64,000 nt of DNA from the NCBI GenBank assembly GCA_020027875.1, contig JAHRHA010000014.1, positions 1 through 64,000 on the forward strand. The letters run 5' to 3'. Shown one piece after another: positions 8,634 to 17,329 of the stretch (the stretch's first letter is position 1; each line of letters begins with the position of its first letter). The translations under genes were made by a program, and so were the position numbers. The notes below the pieces were generated by a model. The model was not told the origin of the DNA and did no database searches. It worked only from the letters and a program-made list of their open reading frames with translations. Source of the stretch: Micromonosporaceae bacterium (GTDB lineage: Bacteria; Actinomycetota; Actinomycetes; Mycobacteriales; Micromonosporaceae).

Positions 8634-9461
8634 TTAGCCGGAGACCTGGAAGCCGGCGGCGGCGAGTGTTTCCGCCATCGCGGTCGAGGCGAGCGTGTTC
8701 AGAAACACCTGTGCGGAATGTGCGTTGGAGGATCCGGCCAGCACGACCGCCTGGTATTCGGCGAGCGCCGCGCGGGACTCTGCGAACTCGAGCGTGCCCA
8801 CCGTGTCATCCACGATACGAGTGTCGGTGCGGTAGACGAGTGCGGCATCGGCCTTGCCTTGCTCGACCTGGGCCAGCGCGGTACGGACGTCGGGCACCCG
8901 AATGGGCGCCAGCGGCTTCACCCCCGCCGCCGTCAGCACGGCGGCGCTGGTGGTGCCGCAAGGTTCCGTCTCGGCGCAGAGAACGACGCGCAGGTCGGGC
9001 CGGGCGAGGTCGCCGACGCCGACGAGTCGCTTCGGGTTGCCTGGCGCGATAGCGACGACGAGTTGGTTGCGGGCGAAGGTCACGGGGGACGGATCCGCGA
9101 GGGAGCCGAGTGTGTCCAGCGGCGCACGTCCTTCCACGATCAGCACGGTGGCCCTCGGATCGGCTGCGGTCCCGGTCGAGGCGACGTCGGCCATCGCGCT
9201 TTGGGTCATCTCCGAGTCCGCGCCAAAGATGACCTTGACGGTCAGGTTGGGGTTGTGCAGTTCGAAGTCGGCGGCGAAGGCCGTCAAGATCTCGGTCAGC
9301 GAGGCGGGGGCGTATACCGTGACCGTGCCCTTCACCTCGGGCACCGGCGCTTGCCTCGCGCCGGCCGTGCACCCGCTGAGGAGAGCTTGCACGAGCAGCG
9401 CCAGCACCGCCAGCACCATCGGGACCGCGACCGCTCCGCCGACCCTTGGTCGCACCGCCAT
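8634..9461 (-). CDS. modA: ModA-like molybdate-type substrate-binding lipoprotein
   Basis: 275 residues from ATG 9461, supported by GGAGGAGG upstream; an earlier in-frame ATG at 9521 has no such site. A lipoprotein signal ends at ALLSGC (Cys31). The mature part reads VTVYAPASLTEILTAFAADF, then FGADSEMTQSA, FARNQLVVAIAPGNP and ALVYRTD, as in ModA/WtpA type II binding proteins. No modB or modC is adjacent, so it is an orphan that may feed a distant transporter. The typical anion-binding serine positions look altered, so molybdate specificity is uncertain. Confidence 0.78.
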   Translation of the reverse strand: MAVRPRVGGAVAVPMVLAVLALLVQALLSGCTAGARQAPVPEVKGTVTVYAPASLTEILTAFAADFELHNPNLTVKVIFGADSEMTQSAMADVASTGTAADPRATVLIVEGRAPLDTLGSLADPSPVTFARNQLVVAIAPGNPKRLVGVGDLARPDLRVVLCAETEPCGTTSAAVLTAAGVKPLAPIRVPDVRTALAQVEQGKADAALVYRTDTRIVDDTVGTLEFAESRAALAEYQAVVLAGSSNAHSAQVFLNTLASTAMAETLAAAGFQVSG

Positions 9462-9542
9462 CAGACCTCCTCCGCACCGCACCGTGAACGCGGTAATCCA
9501 GGACGAGGTAACCGTAGCCATTGCGGGCAGCGTTGAGGGTGC

Positions 9543-9920
9543 TCAGCCGGCGCGGCTTAGCGACGGTCTGGTGAGCCAACCCACCGCGAGTACGACCAGG
9601 GAGCCCAGCAGGGCAGGCAGGAAGCCGGCCACGGAAAAGCCGAGTCCGGCGGCGTCCGCGAGCGCGGCGGTGACCCAGAAGAGGGCCGCGTTGAGCGCGA
9701 CGGCGGCGGCGATGGCCACCGGCAGCGGCTCGCACGCCAGCGCCACCGCGCGGCGCAGCCCGACCGCCAGCGCGTCCACGACGGCAAGCAGGAGCGCGAC
9801 GACGAGCAATGTGCCGACCGTCGCGAGCGGATCCAGCCCGTCGGCGAGGTGCACGCCGCCGACGAGTTCCGAGGCCAGCCAGAGCCCGAAACCGGTCACC
9901 ACCACCCGTCTCAGGGTCAC
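9543..9920 (-). CDS. Small four-helix membrane protein (holin-superfamily-like)
   Basis: 125 residues from GTG 9920 with about four hydrophobic helices. The opening pattern (LRRVVVTGFGLWLASELVGG), the central LNAALFWVTAALAD and the final AGFLPALLGSLVVL resemble the protein at 15406. That protein is a clearer member of the phage-holin-4_2 (Pfam) family of actinobacterial membrane proteins. These chromosomal forms are not known to be lytic. No partner gene is obvious; role unknown. Confidence 0.6.
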   Translation of the reverse strand: MTLRRVVVTGFGLWLASELVGGVHLADGLDPLATVGTLLVVALLLAVVDALAVGLRRAVALACEPLPVAIAAAVALNAALFWVTAALADAAGLGFSVAGFLPALLGSLVVLAVGWLTRPSLSRAG

Positions 9921-10077
9921 ACCGCCATCGTGGTCGTCCCGAGAAGTACGGGCCCGGACAAGCTGCGAAGTTCGCTCAATGGTGCATGCAGCGTGACAAT
10001 CAAGGTGAACTGATCCTTAACGTCGGGTGCGTCGCGATCACCGTTATCGGCTCGTGACCTCTCAAAGTCTTGCCATA

Positions 10078-10110
10078 GTTCAGCATCCGTTCACCTTTGG
10101 TTCCACGCTC
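10078..10110 (+). promoter_or_regulatory. PHO box: three tandem 11-nt direct repeats upstream of pstS
   Basis: GTTCAGCATCC, GTTCACCTTTG and GTTCCACGCTC follow one another without a gap at 10078-10088, 10089-10099 and 10100-10110, ending 90 bp before the pstS start. An 11-nt period beginning GTTCA is the known PhoP-box architecture of Streptomyces. It predicts activation of pstSCAB by PhoP under phosphate limitation. The 280-nt gap before pstS holds no other recognisable feature. Confidence 0.75.
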
Positions 10111-10200
10111 CCTCACGTGCCGAGCTTTGTATGAGGGCGTCGCCAGCCAATCTTGGCGGCAAGACGCGATCGATAAACACGATCTAGGGAGCAGACTGAC

Positions 10201-11181
10201 GTGACCAGGACTCTGCGGCGCATCGGCACTCTGCCACGCATAGGTTCAGTGGTGGCCGTCCTCGCAATGACCTTGGCGGCCGCGGCATGCGGCGGCAACA
10301 CATCAACCACGGGCACCACGGCAGGCGCGGCCAAGCTCAGTGGCGCCGTCGCGGTCGACGGCTCCAGCACCGTGGCTCCGTTGAGCAAGGCGGCGGCGGA
10401 CATCTTCAGGGAGACCCAGCCGGACGTGAGCGTCACTGTGGGTACCTCAGGCACGGGTGGCGGTTTCGAGAAGTTCTGCAAGGGCGAGACCGACATCTCC
10501 GACGCGTCCCGCAAGATCAAGGACACCGAGAAGGAGAAGTGCACGGCCGCCGGCATTAATCCGTCGGAGTTCATTGTCGCCAACGACGCACTCTCGGTCG
10601 TGGTGAGCAAGGAGAACACCTGGGCGACGTGCCTTACCACGGCGCAGCTCAAGAAGATCTGGAACCAGGGCTCGACCGTGAATAACTGGAACCAGATTGA
10701 CCCGGCGTTCCCGAACGAGCCGCTCAAGCTCTTCGGTCCCGGTACCGACTCCGGCACCTTCGACTTCTTCACTGCCGCGATCAACGGCAAGGAGGATCAG
10801 AGCCGGGCGGACTACACGCCGTCGGAGAACGACAATGTCATCGTCCAGGGCGTCGCGGGTTCCAAGGGTGGGCTGGGCTACTTCGGCTTCACCTACTACG
10901 AGGAGAACAAGGACAAGCTGAACGTCGTCAAGGTCGACAGTGGCGGTGGCTGTGTCGAGCCGAGCGTAGCGAGCGCGCAGGACGGCACCTACAAGCCGCT
11001 CTCCCGGCCGCTGTTCATCTATGTGAGCAACAAGTCCATCAGCAAGCCGCAGGTAAAGGGCTTCGTTGAGTTCTACGTCTCCAGCATCGACGATATCGTC
11101 ACGGAGGCGAAGTTCGTGCCGCTGACCGCCACACAGAAGACGACGTTGGCGGCCGAGCTAGAGACCCTCAAGAAGGGCTAA
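10201..11181 (+). CDS. pstS: Phosphate-binding lipoprotein PstS
   Basis: 326 residues from GTG 10201 (AGGGAG upstream). A lipoprotein signal ends at AAAAC (Cys30). The mature domain has the phosphate-binding motifs AVDGSSTVAP (51-60), GTSGTGGGF and DSGTFDFFTAA. It captures extracellular phosphate and hands it to PstCA. It is first in the pstSCAB operon, with only 1 nt to pstC, and lies behind a PHO box. Confidence 0.95.
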   Translation: MTRTLRRIGTLPRIGSVVAVLAMTLAAAACGGNTSTTGTTAGAAKLSGAVAVDGSSTVAPLSKAAADIFRETQPDVSVTVGTSGTGGGFEKFCKGETDISDASRKIKDTEKEKCTAAGINPSEFIVANDALSVVVSKENTWATCLTTAQLKKIWNQGSTVNNWNQIDPAFPNEPLKLFGPGTDSGTFDFFTAAINGKEDQSRADYTPSENDNVIVQGVAGSKGGLGYFGFTYYEENKDKLNVVKVDSGGGCVEPSVASAQDGTYKPLSRPLFIYVSNKSISKPQVKGFVEFYVSSIDDIVTEAKFVPLTATQKTTLAAELETLKKG

Positions 11182-11182
11182 C

Positions 11183-12133
11183 GTGGCCGTCCACGACATC
11201 ACCACCCCCGCCGCAGGGAGCTCAACCTCCCTGCGGCGGGGTCGCCGTCACCGGGGCGAGCGTGTCATCGAGGCGTTTCTGGTTGTCGCGGCGCTCGTCT
11301 CGATCGCCACAACGGTCGGCATCATCGTGGCTCTCCTGCAGCCGACGCTCAGATTCTTCCAAGAGGTCAGCCTCGTCGAGTTCTTCACCTCGACCAGTTG
11401 GACACCCACCTTCGCCGACAAGCACTACGGCGTGCTCCCGCTCGTGGTCGCCACGATTCTCACGACGCTCATCGCGATCGCGGTGGCGATCCCCCTAGGC
11501 GTGGGTGCCGCGATCTACCTCGCGGAGTATGCGTCGGACCGCACCAGGCGCGCGGTCAAGCCGGTGCTGGAGATCCTGGCTGGCATTCCGACGGTGGTCT
11601 ACGGCTTCTTTGCCCTCTTCGCGCTCAACCCGATTCTGCAGAAGTATTGGCCGGGCAATGAGAAGCCCGGCTTCTTTAACGTGATGGTGGCCGGGATCGT
11701 GATGGGCATCATGATTGTGCCGACGATCGCGAGCCTGTCCGAGGACGCCATGAGCGCGGTACCGCGCAGCCTGCGCGAGGGCGCCTACGCACTCGCCTCA
11801 TCAAAGATGCAGGTCGCGACGCGGGTCGTGTTCCCGGCCGCGATCTCGGGAATTATTGCCTCGTTCGTGCTCGGCATCTCCCGCGCCCTAGGCGAGACGA
11901 TGATCGTGACAATCGCGGCGGGTTTGAGTTCGGACAAGGTCATCTGGAACCCGATCGAGGCGGCAGCGACCATGACGGCGTACATCGCGAACGTGGCCTC
12001 CGGAGACATCCCCGTCGACTCGATTGACTACACGACGGTCTTTGCGGTCGGGTCACTGCTGTTCGTGATGACCTTCGCCCTGAACGTGCTGTCGATCAGA
12101 CTGGTCCGCAAGTTTCGGGAGGTCTACGAGTAA
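11183..12133 (+). CDS. pstC: Phosphate ABC transporter permease PstC
   Basis: 316 residues. An N-terminal cytoplasmic tail is followed by about six membrane helices and the permease signature (PRSLREGAYALASSKMQVATR then ISRALGETMIV). The conserved AGIPTVVYGFFAL is typical of PstC. Its stop shares a base with the pstA start (TAATG), indicating translational coupling. It forms the membrane channel with PstA. Confidence 0.94.
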   Translation: MAVHDITTPAAGSSTSLRRGRRHRGERVIEAFLVVAALVSIATTVGIIVALLQPTLRFFQEVSLVEFFTSTSWTPTFADKHYGVLPLVVATILTTLIAIAVAIPLGVGAAIYLAEYASDRTRRAVKPVLEILAGIPTVVYGFFALFALNPILQKYWPGNEKPGFFNVMVAGIVMGIMIVPTIASLSEDAMSAVPRSLREGAYALASSKMQVATRVVFPAAISGIIASFVLGISRALGETMIVTIAAGLSSDKVIWNPIEAAATMTAYIANVASGDIPVDSIDYTTVFAVGSLLFVMTFALNVLSIRLVRKFREVYE

Positions 12134-13047
12134 TGAGCACGACGGGTGTGGTCTCGCCTCGAGTGGCCACGGCGGAGGGCCAAGCGCTGACGCAGCGGAA
12201 GGTGCGCATCGGCGAGGTGGTCTTCCGGCTCGTGCTACAGGCGTGTCTGCTCATCGCGTTCCTCTTCCTCGTGTGGCTCGTGTCCTACGCGGTCGTTCGG
12301 GGATGGAAGCGGCTCGACTCACGCCTGTGGGAGAACATGCCCGTCGGGCGCATCTCGCGGATCGACAGCGCCGGTGTCCAGTCGGCGATCACCGGCACGC
12401 TGTGGGTCATCCTCACCACAGCGGTCCTCTGTCTGCCGACCGGAATCTTTGGCGCCATCTATCTGGAGGAGTACGCGGACCAGACCAAGTGGTATAACCG
12501 CCTGCTCGAGCTCAACATCCAGAATCTCGCAGGTGTGCCGTCGATCATCTTCGGCATCCTCGGTCTGGGCATCATCGCGCGCCAGTTTGGCCTTGGCTTC
12601 ACCGTGATCACGGCCGCCATCGTGCTCGCCCTGCTCGTGCTCCCGATCGTGATCATCGCTACCCGGGAAGCGATCAGGGCGGTGCCACAGTCGATTCGCC
12701 AAGCCTCGTACGCGTTGGGTGCCACGAAGTGGCAGACGGTCTCGCGGCAGGTCCTCCCTGCGGCCGTCCCTGGCATCGCGACCGGCTCGATCCTCGCTAT
12801 CTCCAGGGCCATCGGCGAGGCGGCGCCATTGATCGTGCTCGGCGCGGTCACCTTCGTGACGACCAACCCGGACGGACTGCTGTCCAAGTACACGACTCTC
12901 CCGATCCAGATCTTCAACCTCATCGGTGAGGCACAGTTGGGTTATCAGGAGATCGGGGCCGCCGCGATCGTACTGCTGCTCGGCATCGTGCTCCTGCTGA
13001 ACTCAATCGCCATTTTCGTCCGCATCAGATTCCAGAAGCGTTGGTGA
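12133..13047 (+). CDS. pstA: Phosphate ABC transporter permease PstA
   Basis: 304 residues with about six membrane helices. Diagnostic segments are [36 protein letters not shown] and the coupling loop [20 protein letters not shown] with [13 protein letters not shown]. It pairs with PstC and contacts PstB. Translation is coupled to pstC. Confidence 0.94.
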   Translation: MSTTGVVSPRVATAEGQALTQRKVRIGEVVFRLVLQACLLIAFLFLVWLVSYAVVRGWKRLDSRLWENMPVGRISRIDSAGVQSAITGTLWVILTTAVLCLPTGIFGAIYLEEYADQTKWYNRLLELNIQNLAGVPSIIFGILGLGIIARQFGLGFTVITAAIVLALLVLPIVIIATREAIRAVPQSIRQASYALGATKWQTVSRQVLPAAVPGIATGSILAISRAIGEAAPLIVLGAVTFVTTNPDGLLSKYTTLPIQIFNLIGEAQLGYQEIGAAAIVLLLGIVLLLNSIAIFVRIRFQKRW

Positions 13048-13105
13048 CCGATCCGCAATGACAGACCCCACCTCGACAAACCGCCCTACCTCCGAGGGGA
13101 TCGAC

Positions 13106-13969
13106 ATGACCTCGACCGCCGACCGGCCATCGATCCGCATCGCCAGCGCTACCCATGAGCGGGAAGGTTGGCAGAACCGCCCTGAGCAGGTCATGCCGAT
13201 CATGGAAATGTCCGATGTGAGCGTGTACTACGGCGACTATCAGGCCGTGCGAGGCACCACGATGCCGATTGGACGCAACCAGATCACGGCCATGATCGGT
13301 CCATCAGGATGCGGGAAGAGCACGATTCTGCGGGCGCTGAACCGGATGAACGACCTCATTCCAGGAGCGCGGGTCGTCGGTCACATCTGGTACCACGGGC
13401 AGGACCTCTACGCGCCGGACGTCGACCCGATCGAGGTTCGTCGACGCATCGGCATGGTGTTTCAGAAGCCGAATCCATTCCCGAAGTCCATCTTCGACAA
13501 CGTCGCCTACGGTCCGCGGGTCACCGGGATGCAGGTCGACAACATGGATGACCTCGTGGAAGAGGCACTGCACCGCGCGGCGCTGTGGGACGAGGTCAAG
13601 GACAAGCTCAAGTCCAGCGCGCTTGCCCTCTCCGGCGGACAGCAGCAGCGCCTCTGCATCGCCCGCACCATCGCGGTCAAGCCCGATGTGATCCTCATGG
13701 ACGAGCCATGCTCCGCTCTCGACCCGATCGCGACCAGCAAGATCGAAGATTTGATGTACGAACTTGCGTTCGACTACACGATCGTCATCGTGACCCACAA
13801 CATGCAGCAGGCAGCCCGCGTCAGCCATCGCACGGCGTTCTTCACCGCTGAGGTTGACGAGCAGGGCGTCCGCCACGGCCGGCTCATCGAATTCGACGAA
13901 ACGCCCAAGATCTTCACCAACCCGAAGGAGAAGCGGACCGAGGACTACATCACAGGTCGCTTCGGGTAG
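13106..13969 (+). CDS. pstB: Phosphate ABC transporter ATPase PstB
   Basis: I choose ATG 13106 (287 residues) because GAGGGG stands 8 nt before it; an in-frame ATG at 13058 gives 303 residues but has no such site. Walker A GPSGCGKS (65-72), the PstB-specific Q-loop [14 protein letters not shown], signature LSGGQQQR (175-182), and Walker [13 protein letters not shown] are intact. The N-terminus is about 30 residues longer than usual. It powers phosphate import. A response-regulator gene starts 6 nt downstream, so the two are probably co-transcribed. Confidence 0.94.
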   Translation: MTSTADRPSIRIASATHEREGWQNRPEQVMPIMEMSDVSVYYGDYQAVRGTTMPIGRNQITAMIGPSGCGKSTILRALNRMNDLIPGARVVGHIWYHGQDLYAPDVDPIEVRRRIGMVFQKPNPFPKSIFDNVAYGPRVTGMQVDNMDDLVEEALHRAALWDEVKDKLKSSALALSGGQQQRLCIARTIAVKPDVILMDEPCSALDPIATSKIEDLMYELAFDYTIVIVTHNMQQAARVSHRTAFFTAEVDEQGVRHGRLIEFDETPKIFTNPKEKRTEDYITGRFG

Positions 13970-13975
13970 GGCCAT

Positions 13976-14746
13976 ATGACCTCCGTACTGCCCGCCGGGG
14001 CGCCTCAAGTGCGCGAGCCCGAAGGCGCGCGACTGGACGGAATCCGTCCAGGTCTGGCCCGGCCGCAGGCGTTCCTGTTGCTGATCGCCGACGCCGATAT
14101 CGACCGGTCCGGTCAGCTCGCGGATGCGCTCGCCGAGCATCAGGTGACCGCGATTCTCTGCGCCGACGGCGCCGAGGCGTTGCTGGCGGCGGGGGCGGAG
14201 CATCCAGACGCGGTGCTCGCCGCCGCCGCTCTGCCGATTGTGGGTGGCGCCGCATTGACCCGCGCGCTATCGGCCCGAACCACCATCCCAGTCGTAGTCG
14301 GGATCGGCGACGGCGACGGGCTAGTGGCGGCCGAGGCACTCTCGGCTGGCGCCGCGGCCTGCGTGGCCCACCCCTACCGGTTGCGCGAGCTCCTGCCGAT
14401 CCTGCGGGCGATCCGACCCGAGTCGTTGGTGGAGTTGGTGCCACCCCTCGAGGCCGGGAGCCTACGGCTGGACCCATCGTCGCTGGAGGTGACCCTGCAC
14501 GGGCGGCTCGTGCGCATGCCAATGCGCGAGCTGCGCCTGCTCCAGCTCCTCATGACCCGCGCCGACCGGGTCGTCACCCGCGAGCAGATCCGCGACTCGG
14601 TCTGGGGTGGCGTCCCTGGCTCTAACACCATCACGGTGCATGTGCAGCGGCTGCGCCAGCGTCTCGGCGACGACCAGGTGGATCCGAAGATGATCCTCAC
14701 CATCCGCGGGGTGGGCTACCGTCTGGTGCCGCCACCGTCTATGTGA
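13976..14746 (+). CDS. OmpR/PhoB-type response regulator with a degenerate receiver
   Basis: 256 residues, 6 nt after pstB. The C-terminal winged helix (about 160-252: MRELRLLQLLMTRADRVVTR, then GGVPGSNTITVHVQRLRQRL and IRGVGYRLV) is canonical. The N-terminal domain keeps the receiver shape (LLLIADADIDRSGQLADAL) but has lost its chemistry. The phospho-acceptor Asp position is Ala83 (HPDAVLAAAALPIVGG). The switch Thr position is Ile110 and the invariant Lys is His132 (CVAHPYRL). It cannot be activated by ordinary Asp phosphorylation (inference). Its operon position suggests phosphate-linked control. No sensor kinase is adjacent. Confidence 0.88.
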   Translation: MTSVLPAGAPQVREPEGARLDGIRPGLARPQAFLLLIADADIDRSGQLADALAEHQVTAILCADGAEALLAAGAEHPDAVLAAAALPIVGGAALTRALSARTTIPVVVGIGDGDGLVAAEALSAGAAACVAHPYRLRELLPILRAIRPESLVELVPPLEAGSLRLDPSSLEVTLHGRLVRMPMRELRLLQLLMTRADRVVTREQIRDSVWGGVPGSNTITVHVQRLRQRLGDDQVDPKMILTIRGVGYRLVPPPSM

Positions 14747-14780
14747 TGCAGCTCAGGCCGGGTGATGCAGCTCAGGCCGG
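14743..14780. repeat. 19-bp perfect tandem duplication spanning two stop codons
   Basis: GTGATGCAGCTCAGGCCGG occurs at 14743-14761 and again directly at 14762-14780. The first copy carries the TGA of the response regulator; the second carries the stop of the convergent HdeD-like gene. A replication-slippage duplication is the simplest origin. Confidence 0.85.
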
Positions 14781-15392
14781 CGCGACACCGCCCGGTGGCA
14801 TCATTCCGCGAGTACCGCGCTCGGCGAGCTCGTGCGAGATCTTGCGAAGTTCGAAGGCCCGCACGATGTCGGTGACGCCCCTCGTGAGCGCGATTGCGCC
14901 GACGAACACGATGAGCAGCGCGACCGACCGGCCAAAGCTGCCCGCCGCCCAGAAGCCGAGGCCCACTTCGATAATCCCGATTATCAGGCCCAACCACCAT
15001 GCATCGTTGGCGTCTTTCGTCGCGAAGGCCAGGATGATGTCGAGCATCCCCTTGAAGAGGAGGTACCACCCGACAAACGCGGCGAGCATCGCGAACGTCC
15101 CGCCCGGCCGGAAGAAGGCGATCCCGCCGGTGATGATGAAGACCACGCCCAGAATGGCGTGCAGCCATTTCCAGCTCGGTGCGGTGAACGCGTTGAAGAG
15201 TTCCGCGAAGCCGGCAATCAGGATCACCGTTCCGGCCAAGACGCTGACGGCGGCGACTGAGGTGAGGTCGAAGCGCAGCACCACCCAGGCGATGACGAAC
15301 CACAGGGCGCCCGTGATGAGGTAGAGCCACCACGCGACATTGAAGCCCGGTGCGGACGATTCGGCCCGGGTAACAGACGACGTACTGTCCAT
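14772..15392 (-). CDS. HdeD/DUF308 family membrane protein
   Basis: 206 residues from ATG 15392 (AAGGAG upstream). Six hydrophobic helices come in repeated pairs (ITGALWFVIAWVVLRF, ILGVVFIITGGIAFFRPGG, FVGWYLLFKGMLDIILAF). This is the DUF308 repeat seen in HdeD acid-stress proteins. The next gene upstream on the same strand ends the cluster 13 nt away, so the two form a probable operon of small membrane stress genes. Exact role unknown. Confidence 0.82.
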   Translation of the reverse strand: MDSTSSVTRAESSAPGFNVAWWLYLITGALWFVIAWVVLRFDLTSVAAVSVLAGTVILIAGFAELFNAFTAPSWKWLHAILGVVFIITGGIAFFRPGGTFAMLAAFVGWYLLFKGMLDIILAFATKDANDAWWLGLIIGIIEVGLGFWAAGSFGRSVALLIVFVGAIALTRGVTDIVRAFELRKISHELAERGTRGMMPPGGVAPA

Positions 15393-15405
15393 TGTGTACT
15401 CCTTG

Positions 15406-15798
15406 TCAGGTGCCGGTCGGCTGTGACTTACGGTCCGGGATGACCAAGTTGATGGCCCAGCTCACGACGCCGACGATGATCGCGCCCCAGAACGCGGCCC
15501 AGAATCCGTCGACGTGGAACGGCAGGTCGAGCAGGTCGGCGAGCCAGCTGACGAGCAGGAAGAGCAGCGCGTTGACGACGAATGCGATCAGCCCAAGCGT
15601 GATGATGTAGAAGAAGCATCCGAAGATCTTGATGAGTGGCTTCAGGATCGCGTTGACGAGGCCGAAGATCACCGCCACCGCGAGGAGCGTCAGCGTGCGG
15701 GAGAGCGTGCTCTCACCCTCGACCTTGATGCCACCCACGAGCAGCGTGGCGATCCACAGGGCGAGCGCCGTGACCAGGGTCCGGACGACGAATCCCAT
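15406..15798 (-). CDS. Phage-holin-4_2 family membrane protein
   Basis: 130 residues from ATG 15798 with AAGGAGG upstream. Four helices with the family pattern VRTLVTALALWIATLLVGGI, GLVNAILKPLIKIFGCFFYI and NALLFLLVSWLADLLDLPF. The family is widespread on actinobacterial and other chromosomes and named only by distant similarity to holins. It lies 13 nt upstream of the HdeD-like gene in the same direction. It is a paralogue of the protein at 9543. Confidence 0.8.
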   Translation of the reverse strand: MGFVVRTLVTALALWIATLLVGGIKVEGESTLSRTLTLLAVAVIFGLVNAILKPLIKIFGCFFYIITLGLIAFVVNALLFLLVSWLADLLDLPFHVDGFWAAFWGAIIVGVVSWAINLVIPDRKSQPTGT

Positions 15799-15816
15799 GC
15801 GGGTGCCTCCTTGTCT

Positions 15817-15880
15817 CGTCGATCTAGGTCATAGTCGCGTGAGTTGATCTCCGATCGCGCGACTAGGCCCTAGATCGACG
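15817..15880. promoter_or_regulatory. 23-bp imperfect inverted repeat between divergent membrane genes
   Basis: The arm at 15817-15839 (beginning CGTCGATCTAGG) pairs with 15858-15880 (ending CCTAGATCGACG) at 21 of 23 positions across an 18-nt spacer. It lies in the 220-nt gap between the divergent genes at 15798 and 16019. It may be an operator or a transcript hairpin. Nothing else was recognised in this gap. Confidence 0.5.
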
Positions 15881-16018
15881 CGGGTTTAGCCCCGTACCGG
15901 TAGCCACATCGTGATCCCTTCGCCCCGTCCGTTGCGGGTAAATCGGCAACTTTCGCCCAAGTTGGGCGGCAACGCGCGACGATCGACGTGCAGGTCGTGA
16001 CGAGGCATCGGGGGCGAG

Positions 16019-17329
16019 ATGGCTGACATGAGCCCGGATGAGCGGGCGGAACTGGAGCGGCTGCTTCGCGAGGCCGCCGCGGCTACGGGTGGAGCGGCTG
16101 CTGGCGGAAGCCGGTGGCCCCGGCGCGGCCGGTGGCTCGGGGCGTGCGCGCTCCTTCTGGTGGCCGCGGTGCTCGGCAGCCTCGCGGTGGTAGCCGTCTA
16201 CCTGCGTAGCGAGGTGCTCGACACCAACACGTACGTCCAAACGGTTGCGCCGCTGGGCGAGGACCCGGCGGTACGGAGCGCGGTCGCGGCCCGACTCACC
16301 GATGAGATCATCACCCGCTCCGACGTCGCGGGCCTGGCCAACCAACTGGCGAACCGGCTGGAGGCTCAGGGTGCGCCGGCTCGCCTGTCCGACCTTGTCG
16401 GTCCACTTGTCAGCGGAGTCTCGTCCTTCCTCAACGGCAAGATCAACAGCTTGATGACGACCGAGCGCTTCGAGGTCGCGTGGCAGAACATCAACCGGGT
16501 CGCCCACCAAGGACTGGTCACAACACTCACGGGAGGGCAGAGCCAACTTCTGACCAGCAAGGGCGACACCGTCACGATCGACCTGGGGGAGCTGTTGTCG
16601 CTGGTGAAGCAGCAACTCGTCGCCGAGGGTCTTACCATCTTCGGGAAGATCCCGGACGTGTCGATCCAATACACACTTGTGCAGTCGGACCAGCTGCCCA
16701 AGATACGTACGTACACCAAGCTGCTCAACACCGCGGGAACCTGGCTGCCGTGGGTGGCTCTCGCACTGCTTCTCGCCGGAATCCTCGTCGCGCCGAACCG
16801 GCGGCGGGGGATCATCCTCGGTGCCGTGCTCGTCGTCGTCTTCGCTGCGCTGACTCTGGCGGCAGTCAGCATCGGCCGCACCTACTATTTGGATAATCTC
16901 CCGTCGTCGATCCGCTCACCGGATGCCGCGGCGGCCGTGATCAACACCATGCTGCGCTTCCTCATCACCGCGTTGCAGACACTGATCGTGGTGATGGCGA
17001 TCTTCATCGTCGGCGCGTTCCTGGCGGGGCCGAGCCGGGTCGCGGTGGGCTTCCGTCGGCTGGTCAACCGTGGAGTCGACGCGGGGGCGGAGGCGCTACG
17101 GAAGGCCGGAGGTTGGGTGAACGCGACCGGCCGGGTGCTCGCCGCCGCGTACCGTCCCATCCAGATTGGACTCGTCCTGCTCGCGGTCGCCGGGTTCATC
17201 CTTGCCGACCGTCCCGGGGTGTCGGCGGTGCTGTGGGCCGCGGCCGCGGTCCTCCTGCTACTCGCCGTGCTGGAGGTGTTCGTCCGCGCCGGCAGGCGAG
17301 TCCAGTCCGGGGCGCCGGTGCCGGGGTGA
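16019..17329 (+). CDS. Polytopic membrane protein of an actinobacterial family, function unknown
   Basis: 436 residues. A helix at about residues 40-63 is followed by a large extracytoplasmic region (64-240) beginning LDTNTYVQTVAPLGEDPAVR, rich in helices and without cysteines. Four or five more helices follow, ending in a basic tail. The pattern 'one helix, big outside domain with VQTVAPL, helix bundle' recurs in actinobacterial integral membrane proteins without a named function. Its stop overlaps the GTG of the K+ channel gene (GTGA), so the two are coupled. Confidence 0.7.
   Translation: MADMSPDERAELERLLREAAAATGGAAAGGSRWPRRGRWLGACALLLVAAVLGSLAVVAVYLRSEVLDTNTYVQTVAPLGEDPAVRSAVAARLTDEIITRSDVAGLANQLANRLEAQGAPARLSDLVGPLVSGVSSFLNGKINSLMTTERFEVAWQNINRVAHQGLVTTLTGGQSQLLTSKGDTVTIDLGELLSLVKQQLVAEGLTIFGKIPDVSIQYTLVQSDQLPKIRTYTKLLNTAGTWLPWVALALLLAGILVAPNRRRGIILGAVLVVVFAALTLAAVSIGRTYYLDNLPSSIRSPDAAAAVINTMLRFLITALQTLIVVMAIFIVGAFLAGPSRVAVGFRRLVNRGVDAGAEALRKAGGWVNATGRVLAAAYRPIQIGLVLLAVAGFILADRPGVSAVLWAAAAVLLLLAVLEVFVRAGRRVQSGAPVPG

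Noticed and set aside
9543-15798. Holin-like genes as evidence for a prophage
   Set aside because: The two holin-family proteins have no phage structural, lysis or integrase genes around them; this family is common on actinobacterial chromosomes.
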